The notes under the pieces were generated by a model, which did no database searches, was not told the DNA's origin, and saw only the letters and a list, made by a program, of their open reading frames with translations. A program made the position numbers and the translations under genes. Positions 1 to 5,516 of a DNA stretch of 6,831 bases are shown one piece after another (positions within the stretch are counted from its first letter, which is position 1; each line of letters begins with the position of its first letter). Source of the DNA: Candidatus Falkowiibacteriota bacterium (GTDB lineage Bacteria > Patescibacteriota > Patescibacteriia > Patescibacteriales > SZUA-104); assembly GCA_003231075.1 (NCBI GenBank), contig QIIF01000188.1, positions 1 through 6,831 on the forward strand, given 5' to 3'.

Positions 1-792
1 TATAAAAATATAATAATCCAATAATATTCTATAAACACCGCTACAAAAAGAATTTTTTATTCCAGTAAACCCATTTTTATATTGTCCGCCGAAAAATTCT
101 TTAAAAAACAAGATAAAAAAATCTGCGGGCATCAACATTATGGGAAATTTTATTCTTAATTTTATTTTTATCGGCCAATCATATTCTTTATAATTATATT
201 TTTCAACTTTATCAAAACTTCGCAAATAAATTTTTGCGTGTAATTTAGCCCACTTTATCCATTTGTTTTTGAGGAGATCTTTTACACTTTTATTTCCGTA
301 TTGATGATACAAAATCAAATTACTCTTTTCAACTATACCGTATGTTTTTGGGGAAAAATGCGGTATGCCTAAAATAAAAATTTTAGATTTGCGAAATAAG
401 CACATTTTTCTTGACCAATACTTATTGATATAATTTTCTCCGTCCCAAAATGGCCAATAAAATTCAAAAGCGTCAATGTTTTTCTTCTCAACCAGTTTTT
501 TTAAATTATTTTTAAAATCATCCGATAGATACTCATCTGCATCAATTTGTAAAATCCATTCATAATTTGCTTTTTCATAACTAAAAGGACGATGCGGCTC
601 TGCCACGCCGACATATTTACGTATAAAAATATTATTAGTATATTTTTTGCAAATCTCTAAAGTTTTATCGCTACATTTACCATCGTGCACTATAATAATT
701 TCATCAACCACATCTTTTATGCTATCCAAACATTTTTCTATTATTTTTTCTTCATTACGCAAAATTAAACAAGCCGAAATTCTATTACTCAT
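1..792 (-). CDS. Family 2 glycosyltransferase, 3' end cut by window edge
   Basis: An open frame runs from an ATG at 792 to the left edge (264 codons, no stop), so the C-terminus is missing. The protein has the GT-A fold signature of GT2 enzymes, which transfer sugars from nucleotide-sugar donors at the inner face of the membrane. It opens with ISACLILRNEE (residues 5-15), then DEIIIVHDGKCSDKT (30-44, nucleotide-binding region). The metal-binding DxD is IDADEY, with D84 and D86. The tail (about 215-264) is hydrophobic and contains a GFTG-type segment, resembling WaaE/KdtX-like lipooligosaccharide-core glycosyltransferases; this suggests membrane association and a role in a surface glycan. Donor and acceptor cannot be read from sequence. 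The start fits because the conserved beta strand begins at residue 5. No Shine-Dalgarno-like sequence precedes it. It lies 93 bp downstream of the toxin gene and may be read from that operon. The family call is firm; the substrate is unknown. Confidence 0.9.
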   Translation of the reverse strand, partial: MSNRISACLILRNEEKIIEKCLDSIKDVVDEIIIVHDGKCSDKTLEICKKYTNNIFIRKYVGVAEPHRPFSYEKANYEWILQIDADEYLSDDFKNNLKKLVEKKNIDAFEFYWPFWDGENYINKYWSRKMCLFRKSKIFILGIPHFSPKTYGIVEKSNLILYHQYGNKSVKDLLKNKWIKWAKLHAKIYLRSFDKVEKYNYKEYDWPIKIKLRIKFPIMLMPADFFILFFKEFFGGQYKNGFTGIKNSFCSGVYRILLDYYIFI

Positions 793-848
793 AATTATTA
801 TTTTAGTATTAAAATTGTTTAAACTCAGATTTCTTTATTATTTTTATC

Positions 849-878
849 TAATTTATGAAACTATTAATGCATAAATTA
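849..878. repeat. AT-rich inverted repeat between toxin and glycosyltransferase genes
   Basis: TAATTTATG at 849-857 and CATAAATTA at 870-878 are perfect 9-bp inverted arms around a 12-nt loop. The stem holds one G-C pair and no T-run follows it on either strand, so it is a poor intrinsic terminator. It could be an operator or a weak mRNA structure, or chance in AT-rich DNA. The rest of the 793-885 spacer shows no convincing promoter for the glycosyltransferase gene. Confidence 0.4.
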
Positions 879-885
879 AGCGCTC

Positions 886-1659
886 TCACAACTTCTGCTC
901 AATATATTCCCTGAAAGACAAAATTCTTTCCTGATCGTCGGGATTGATTAAAAAAGGAATAACATCTTGAGCCAGTTTATCCATATCCAGCTCTGACGAC
1001 CTTTTTAGCACTTTGTTTTTAAGTTCTTTCTTAGTTATTTTATGCTCTTTGATTAAAAAATCATAATCAGGCATCGTTAGTCCCAATAAATAAGAAACAT
1101 CGTAGAAATCACGCCCTTTTTCCCTCTTTCTTTGCAAAATGGCAATCAATTTCTGAGACAAAATAACAGCAGGAGAATTAACCAAAATTTTCCTGTATAC
1201 ATCAAAACCGCCTAATATTTTTATTTCCGGCTCAACTAATTTCCGCTTGCGAACCGCATCAACGCGCACTAAAATTTTTTCGTCTTTATGAACCGCTAAA
1301 TTGTTGGCGAAAAGCAATTTAGGGAACTTAATATAACAATGGTAAGCGCCTTTTTCAACAAATCTAAATTCCAAGTCAAAACCCTTACTTTTCATATCTC
1401 CAACAACCTTTTTTAATATATTCTCAAAATCATTATAAGACAAGCTAAAATTATCAAAATCCAAATCTTCGGAAAAACGGGAACTGTGATAAATAATTCT
1501 GATCGCCGTTCCGCCCATAAAGCTTAGATGCTCGCTTCCGGCTTGTTTAAATATTGAATCCAGCAATTCATATTGCAAATATTCCACTAAAACCGCCTTT
1601 GGATTGCGGCGGAAAACTTCAGCCGGATATTCTTGTTTAATTTGATTTAAAGTCAGCAT
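886..1659 (-). CDS. abiEii: AbiEii/AbiGii-family nucleotidyltransferase toxin
   Basis: This 257-residue protein belongs to the AbiEii/AbiGii family of minimal nucleotidyltransferases, the toxins of type IV (AbiE) toxin-antitoxin systems. Family knowledge: AbiEii of Streptococcus agalactiae binds GTP and is bacteriostatic, and the related MenT toxins of Mycobacterium tuberculosis add nucleotides to tRNA 3' ends. Visible motifs are GGTAIR (49-54), followed by RFSEDLDFD (61-69) carrying the paired metal-binding acids D65 and D67. VRVDA (131-135) supplies a candidate third acid, D134. The family's second block is KLIAILQRKREKGRDFYD (170-187), with K170, R183, D184 and D187. All expected catalytic elements are present and the length is normal, so it looks intact. 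Its ATG lies inside the last codons of the antitoxin gene (ATGCTGA, 7-bp overlap) with no Shine-Dalgarno site, implying translational coupling. The RNA target is not predictable. Confidence 0.92.
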   Translation of the reverse strand: MLTLNQIKQEYPAEVFRRNPKAVLVEYLQYELLDSIFKQAGSEHLSFMGGTAIRIIYHSSRFSEDLDFDNFSLSYNDFENILKKVVGDMKSKGFDLEFRFVEKGAYHCYIKFPKLLFANNLAVHKDEKILVRVDAVRKRKLVEPEIKILGGFDVYRKILVNSPAVILSQKLIAILQRKREKGRDFYDVSYLLGLTMPDYDFLIKEHKITKKELKNKVLKRSSELDMDKLAQDVIPFLINPDDQERILSFREYIEQKL

Positions 1660-2249
1660 ATTAATAATTTTAAAATTTTCATAATTTTTTTATTATCAGC
1701 CGCTAAAAAATATTTTTTCAGCTTCTTGCGGCTTAAGCCCTTAAGCGCGAATTCATTTAAACGCAACTCCTGAATATCTTCTTTGTTGTTGATGCGGGAT
1801 GAATTCAGATAGACATAATCAGCCAACGCTTTTTCCGGTTCAGCCATTAAATAAACCAGGCCGTTATCATTTATTTTATTGTATCCGAAAAATAATTCTT
1901 GTTTTACGCGCTTAAAACTGAACATACCGAATTCATTTTTAAAAACTCTGGTAGTTTTCGTTGTTACGGAAGTGCAGTTATACACCATTTCCGGTATTAG
2001 CCCATATTTTGCCAGCGCCCACTCCAAACTCACATAACTCGGCTGGTATAAATTAAAAGCTATATACTCGCTTTTTAATAGCTCTTTTTTCTCCGCTAAA
2101 GCGTATACGCCATTTTTTAATTTAATTATATATCCTTTTTTTGACCATTCAGACAACTGATAAGGATAAATATTCAACCCCGTTAATTTCAAGTCTTGCA
2201 ATGAAAAAATAGGATCTTTTAATTTTTTAATTAATTCAATGTATTTCAT
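1653..2249 (-). CDS. abiEi: AbiEi-like antitoxin / winged-helix autorepressor
   Basis: This 198-residue protein is the expected partner of the toxin gene that follows. The N-terminal 52 residues form a winged-helix DNA-binding domain: FSLQDLKLTG (15-24), a recognition-helix region QLSEWSKKGYI (31-41), and a wing ending in LKNGVYAL (44-51). The rest resembles the AbiEi antitoxin domain, with SYVSLEWALAKYGLIPE (71-87), a TTKTTRVF segment (96-103) and AEPEKALADYVYL (136-148). In characterised AbiE systems the antitoxin neutralises the toxin without forming a stable complex with it (type IV) and represses its own promoter by binding inverted repeats. The gene order (antitoxin first), the 7-bp overlap with the toxin start and the promoter 33 bp upstream all fit. 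The start site has only a weak AAGAAA element. Family membership is well supported; autorepression here is inferred. Confidence 0.88.
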   Translation of the reverse strand: MKYIELIKKLKDPIFSLQDLKLTGLNIYPYQLSEWSKKGYIIKLKNGVYALAEKKELLKSEYIAFNLYQPSYVSLEWALAKYGLIPEMVYNCTSVTTKTTRVFKNEFGMFSFKRVKQELFFGYNKINDNGLVYLMAEPEKALADYVYLNSSRINNKEDIQELRLNEFALKGLSRKKLKKYFLAADNKKIMKILKLLIC

Positions 2250-2281
2250 TTTCTTATTGTTTTTAATAATATTCTGAAATG

Positions 2282-2309
2282 ATTATATCACATCCAAAAA
2301 TGAAGTCAA
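2282..2309 (-). promoter_or_regulatory. Strong sigma-70-type promoter of the toxin-antitoxin operon
   Basis: On the minus strand, TTGACT (2304-2309) and TATAAT (2282-2287) are separated by 16 bp. The -10 is extended by TG one base upstream (TGATATAAT). The predicted start of transcription is near 2275, giving a leader of about 26 nt before the antitoxin ATG at 2249. A short inverted repeat, TGAT-TAT-ATCA (2280-2290), sits on the -10 and could be an operator half-site for the AbiEi-like protein, though the arms are only 4 bp. No clear terminator separates this promoter from the upstream 774-residue gene, so read-through into the operon is possible. Confidence 0.75.
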
Positions 2310-2326
2310 GACAATCGTTGCTGTTT

Positions 2327-4651
2327 TTAATTCTTGCCGCTCGTAATGGAATTTTCGCCGGAAACATTTATTGTTTTTATAAATTCCTTAATTTTCCCGT
2401 TATCCGGCGCCAGATTTAGGGCTTTTCGCGCGTATTCCAACGCTTTATTCGTGTTACCCCGCTCTTTATACAATAAAGCGATGGAAAACGGCCAAGTGTA
2501 ATCGCGCGGATTCAGCATATATCCCCTCTTATTATACCAAATCGCTTTATTTAAATCTCCTTTCCGGAAATAAATATCCGCTATTTTTCTGTAAACAACC
2601 AATCTATAAGGATTTATGCCGATTATTTTTTTATAATAAACCAATTGGGAGTTAATATCGTTTAATTTTTTATAACTCTGAATCATATTGCCGTAAACCT
2701 CTATAATAAAATTATTAATATCATCTCTATGATCTCTGTTTAGCCCCGGCGCGCTTAAGTCCGGTAAAACCGAAAGGGCTGTTTTGTAAACATCCAAAGA
2801 TTTTTTATATTCTCCGGCGAAATAATACATGCGCCCTTGGCTTAAATATGAATCAGGCATAAACGGACTTTCAGCCGCTATTTTTTCATACGCTTTTTTC
2901 GCGTCAATAAAATATTTTTTGTTTTTATACTTGCCCAAAATAGTATAAAATTCCGCCTGTATAAATAATTCTATATAGCTATTATCGCTCCACTTGCTAA
3001 TTTCTAAATTATTTTGAATATACCCCGCCAAACTGGCGCGATATGCCGGAGAATTTATTTTGCCGAATGTGCGCGCCGAATCATTAACCATAGACCAGTA
3101 ATAATAACTTTGCTTATTGTTGAGCTTGAGCGTTAAAACATAATTTTTAAACATTTTCGGATAATTTCCGCGGACATAATCCTCTTTCGCTTGCCTGAAA
3201 TAATACTCAGCCCTGACATTGTTTATATTGCCTATAATAAAATAAACGGCAAGAGCGGCGGATAAAATCGCGAAATATATAAACAAAATAAAATATATTT
3301 TTTTTGCCTTTCTAAAATCCAATATTTTTATTTCTTTAAAATCGCTGAGTAATATTATAATAACCCCGATATACGCCCAGAATATAATATTGGTTTCTAT
3401 TACCGAAAAACTGAATAATAATGAAAATTGATACGCGGCGGCTCCCGTAATTAAAGAAAACAGCAACCAATCGTTTTTACCGTTAAATCGTTCGGACAGA
3501 TAACTGGCGGCGGATAAAAAAATAACGGATAAAAAAATCGCGTAAGACAATAATAAAAATATTCCTCCCTCAAGCGCCAAATCCAATATAATATTATGCG
3601 CCCGATCCGAAACAGTGTTGATTTTTTCGTAAACCGACCATGACGGCTCGTAATAAGGCGTAAAAACAGTTTGTTGATTTTCAAGCCCATAACCGATAAT
3701 CGGCGACTTGGCGATCGCGGCCTCGGCGGCCGACCAAGTATTAAATCTCATCGCTATGGATCCGGACTTAATATCAGTGATATTTTTAACTCTTTTAAGA
3801 AAAAAATTGCCGGGAGTATTCGTTGAAAAAGTGTTCGCGTATAAAAATAAAGAAAACATAATCGCCGTTATTATTAAAAAAACAACAATTGTTTTAAACG
3901 GCTTTTTCTTAATTGCGTAAAAATACAAAAAAACGCCGAAAAAAACGCCGAACACCAGCCCCATCCACGCGCCGCGAGTATAAGTAAAAATCAAGCCCAA
4001 AACCTGAAATATCAATATTAGGGCGTATAAAAATTTATGCAAAAATTTACCGCCGGTAATGACCTTGTAAACCGCCAAAAATATCGCCAGCAGCAAATAA
4101 TTCGCCAAAAAAACCGGCTGGCCCATAGTTGACACTACTCGTCCGAATAAATAAGATCTTTGCCAAGATACGAATTCCAATCCCAGCCACTGCAAAATAG
4201 CGTAAAACGCGATAACAAAACTGCTCGCTAAAATCGCGATAATTATCCGGTTAATCCGTTTTTTGTCTTGTAAATGAAAAAGTAATATAAATAAAAACAA
4301 AAAATAATGCAGATACGCGAACAAGCCCTGTTGGCGCATATACGAACCCCAAAAACTTTGGTTCGGGTTTATGGAAAAAATAGCGGTTAAAGCCAAAACC
4401 AAAAAAAATAATAATACCGGAAATAAATATTTTTTCTTACCGATAATATAAAACTCTTTGGTTAAGATAATTCTAACTAAAACAAATATAACTATTATCT
4501 CAACCGTTATTTGAAAAATAGCGGCTTTATCAAGGGAATATAACGGATAATACTGGTAAAAAAAAGAAAAATACAAAGACGCGAAGAACACAATAAATAT
4601 TATTCCCGCCTCAATTAAATTATCCAATATTTTCACAATTATTCTCTTCAT
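2327..4651 (-). CDS. Wzy_C-family O-antigen polymerase/ligase with C-terminal TPR repeats
   Basis: This 774-residue integral membrane protein belongs to the Wzy_C/O-antigen ligase superfamily, which polymerises lipid-linked glycans or transfers them to lipid or protein on the outer face of the membrane. About twelve to thirteen hydrophobic segments lie between residues 15 and 474. Family hallmarks are STMGQPVFLANYLL (174-187), YTRGAWMG (224-231), and a large polar loop (about 272-352) ending in DRAHNIILDLALEGG (349-363). H352 there corresponds to the conserved histidine of ligases. Residues about 480-760 are TPR-like helical repeats; the clearest are 600-630, 683-716 and 717-750, the last with GNTNKALEYARKALNLAP. 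The start is a basic MKRIIVK before the first membrane helix, but no Shine-Dalgarno site is visible: a tandem repeat array reaches to 3 nt from the ATG. Polymerase, lipid-A-type ligase and pilin O-oligosaccharyltransferase (PglL/PilO-like) cannot be told apart by sequence; the adjacent pilin makes the last worth considering. Confidence 0.88.
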   Translation of the reverse strand: MKRIIVKILDNLIEAGIIFIVFFASLYFSFFYQYYPLYSLDKAAIFQITVEIIVIFVLVRIILTKEFYIIGKKKYLFPVLLFFLVLALTAIFSINPNQSFWGSYMRQQGLFAYLHYFLFLFILLFHLQDKKRINRIIIAILASSFVIAFYAILQWLGLEFVSWQRSYLFGRVVSTMGQPVFLANYLLLAIFLAVYKVITGGKFLHKFLYALILIFQVLGLIFTYTRGAWMGLVFGVFFGVFLYFYAIKKKPFKTIVVFLIITAIMFSLFLYANTFSTNTPGNFFLKRVKNITDIKSGSIAMRFNTWSAAEAAIAKSPIIGYGLENQQTVFTPYYEPSWSVYEKINTVSDRAHNIILDLALEGGIFLLLSYAIFLSVIFLSAASYLSERFNGKNDWLLFSLITGAAAYQFSLLFSFSVIETNIIFWAYIGVIIILLSDFKEIKILDFRKAKKIYFILFIYFAILSAALAVYFIIGNINNVRAEYYFRQAKEDYVRGNYPKMFKNYVLTLKLNNKQSYYYWSMVNDSARTFGKINSPAYRASLAGYIQNNLEISKWSDNSYIELFIQAEFYTILGKYKNKKYFIDAKKAYEKIAAESPFMPDSYLSQGRMYYFAGEYKKSLDVYKTALSVLPDLSAPGLNRDHRDDINNFIIEVYGNMIQSYKKLNDINSQLVYYKKIIGINPYRLVVYRKIADIYFRKGDLNKAIWYNKRGYMLNPRDYTWPFSIALLYKERGNTNKALEYARKALNLAPDNGKIKEFIKTINVSGENSITSGKN

Positions 4652-4654
4652 ACC

Positions 4655-4830
4655 AACTTGATAAACTTTCTACTTGATAAACTTTCTACTTTATAAACTT
4701 TCTACTTGATAAACTTTCTACTTGATAAACTTTCTACTTGATAAACTTTCTACTTGATGAACTTTCTACTTGATAAACTTTCTAAACTTTCTACTTGATA
4801 AACTTTCTACTTGATAAACTTGATAAACTT
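4655..4830. repeat. Tandem array of a 16-bp unit (ACTTGATAAACTTTCT) in the leader of the Wzy_C gene
   Basis: From 4656 to 4783 there are eight contiguous 16-bp units, ACTTGATAAACTTTCT on the plus strand. Six are identical; the third has TTTAT for TTGAT (4688-4703) and the seventh has GATGAA for GATAAA (4752-4767). A truncated 9-bp unit (4784-4792), another full unit (4793-4808), then shortened copies (4809-4817, 4818-4830) follow. There are no unique spacers, so this is a minisatellite and not CRISPR. It ends 3 nt before the ATG of the Wzy_C gene, and a candidate promoter abuts its other end, so it would form nearly the whole 5' untranslated leader. Unit changes and truncations suggest slippage or unequal recombination. 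The unit is nearly the reverse complement of the array at 6726-6831. Confidence 0.97.
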
Positions 4831-4839
4831 ATTATACCA
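4831..4839 (-). promoter_or_regulatory. Extended -10 promoter for the Wzy_C gene
   Basis: The minus strand reads TGGTATAAT, a perfect extended -10 (TGnTATAAT). At 16-18 bp upstream the sequence is GGAATT/GGGAAT/AGGGAA, inside the pilin terminator stem, so there is no recognisable -35 and activity would rest on the extended -10. Predicted transcription starts near 4824, making a leader of about 173 nt composed almost wholly of the 16-bp repeats. The same nine bases occur at the pilin promoter (5454-5462). Confidence 0.6.
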
Positions 4840-4840
4840 C

Positions 4841-4887
4841 TAAATAAAAATAAATTCCCTTATCCGTTGCGGAAAGGGAATTTATTT
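4841..4887 (-). terminator. Intrinsic terminator of the pilin gene
   Basis: Perfect 14-bp arms (4848-4861 and 4874-4887) continue through one bulged base (4862) into a 4-bp TCCG/CGGA stem (4863-4866 with 4870-4873) closed by a 3-nt loop. On the minus strand the stem is followed by TTTTTATTTA (4841-4850, partly in the arm), a T-rich release tract. It lies 18 nt past the pilin stop codon. On the plus strand no comparable T-run follows, so it acts for the pilin direction. It isolates pilin mRNA from the Wzy_C gene. Confidence 0.88.
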
Positions 4888-4905
4888 ATAAAAACGCTAT
4901 TGGAA

Positions 4906-5334
4906 TTAATACAGTCCTCCGGGGGTCGCGGCATGAAGTCCGGCGGGAACTCCTCCGGTAATCGCGCCTAAGCAATACTGAAAAGTGTATGAAGTGTATG
5001 ACGATCCAACCGCCGCATATACATACGCGTTAGTGGTAGAAGTACAACTACCGTCAGCAGGTTTCGGAGCCGTAGGCACGGATTTCATATATGTAACGCT
5101 ATTATATGAGACAGAGGAACCGGATACTTCTGTGGGCGGATATCCGCCCGCGTCATTATAATACAATTCTAAAGCGGTCTGAACCTGTTTAATATCGGAA
5201 ACACGCCGGGCGTCTCTTGCTTTTTGCCTGGCGTTATTTAACGAAACTATGGCTAATGTTGATAATAAACCAATAATCGCTATTACGACCAATAATTCAA
5301 TTAAAGTAAAACCCTTTTTATTAATTTTTTGCAT
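4906..5334 (-). CDS. Type IV pilin / GspG-like major pseudopilin
   Basis: This 142-residue secreted protein has a class III prepilin signal: MQKINKKG then FTLIELLVVIAIIGLLSTLA. Prepilin peptidase should cut after G8, leaving methylatable F9, with E13 as the conserved Glu5 of the mature chain. The hydrophobic helix spans about 10-30 and continues as ARQKARDARRVSDIKQVQTALELYYND (35-61), the N-terminal helix that packs in the pilus core. A GGYPP turn (63-67) leads to a small Ser/Thr/Tyr-rich globular head with two cysteines, C97 and C121, that could form a disulfide. The tail AGLHAATPGGLY is glycine- and alanine-rich. Retained by the membrane, subunits would be assembled by the PilC platform encoded upstream. 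It has its own candidate promoter, the strongest ribosome-binding site in the window, and a strong terminator, so it is probably highly expressed alone. Pilin versus pseudopilin cannot be settled. Confidence 0.93.
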   Translation of the reverse strand: MQKINKKGFTLIELLVVIAIIGLLSTLAIVSLNNARQKARDARRVSDIKQVQTALELYYNDAGGYPPTEVSGSSVSYNSVTYMKSVPTAPKPADGSCTSTTNAYVYAAVGSSYTSYTFQYCLGAITGGVPAGLHAATPGGLY

Positions 5335-5337
5335 ATT

Positions 5338-5347
5338 TCACCTCCCC
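5338..5347 (-). promoter_or_regulatory. Strong Shine-Dalgarno site of the pilin
   Basis: The minus strand reads GGGGAGGTGA, with six bases (TGAAAT) between GGAGG and the ATG at 5334. This near-perfect anti-16S match fixes the pilin start. None of the other starts in the window has a comparable element. Confidence 0.88.
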
Positions 5348-5434
5348 TCACATTACCCACAGTCATTAATTTAAACCTAGGAGTTAAACCAACCACATTG
5401 GGATAAAGATTTAATAAATAAATTGCGAATAAAA

Positions 5435-5454
5435 CTTATCCACACTTATGCACA
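5435..5454 (+). promoter_or_regulatory. 10-bp direct repeat containing two DnaA-box consensus sequences
   Basis: CTTATCCACA (5435-5444) is followed at once by CTTATGCACA (5445-5454), identical at 9 of 10 bases. Each copy contains the 9-bp DnaA-box consensus TTATNCACA (5436-5444 and 5446-5454), on the same strand and one helical turn apart. They cover the region from the last base of the pilin -10 element to about 12 nt past the predicted transcription start, where a bound protein would block initiation. DnaA binding is an inference; another regulator using direct repeats, or chance, remains possible. No origin-type gene is nearby. Confidence 0.5.
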
Positions 5455-5483
5455 TTATACCATAAATATTAAAAAATTTCTAA
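5454..5483 (-). promoter_or_regulatory. Extended -10 promoter of the pilin gene
   Basis: The minus strand carries TGGTATAAT (5454-5462), a perfect extended -10 with TATAAT at 5454-5459. A weak -35-like TTAGAA (5478-5483) lies 18 bp upstream. Transcription should start near 5447, giving a leader of about 110 nt to the ATG at 5334. The leader contains an imperfect palindrome around CCTAGG (near 5376-5381) of unknown meaning. The promoter lies in the pilC-pilin spacer, so pilin can be expressed independently of pilC. Confidence 0.65.
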
Positions 5484-5516
5484 ATTAAATTTATACCTCT
5501 TAAAATTAACACGCTA

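Noticed and set aside
797..830. Promoter for the glycosyltransferase with -10 TAAAAT near its start codon.
   Set aside because: The -10 would lie so close to the ATG that the message would be leaderless, and the -35 match is only about half; in such AT-rich sequence this is not enough.
647..874. Plus-strand open frame of 75 codons, hydrophobic.
   Set aside because: It lies mostly antisense to the conserved glycosyltransferase coding sequence, is low-complexity and has no family motif.
3451..3690. Minus-strand open frame of 79 codons.
   Set aside because: It is an alternative frame inside the Wzy_C gene, whose own frame carries the conserved motifs.
3708..3920. Plus-strand open frame of 70 codons.
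   Set aside because: Antisense to the Wzy_C gene, with no recognisable domain or initiation signal.
4655..4830. CRISPR array.
   Set aside because: The units are contiguous 16-bp copies with no unique spacers, and no cas gene is present; the same applies to 6726-6831.
5435..5454. Chromosomal replication origin.
   Set aside because: Only two DnaA-box matches are present, with no dnaA, dnaN or rpmH nearby, and they lie on a pilin promoter.
5463..5516. Terminator after pilC formed by AAATTT repeats.
   Set aside because: The only stems are short and wholly A-T, too weak to call.
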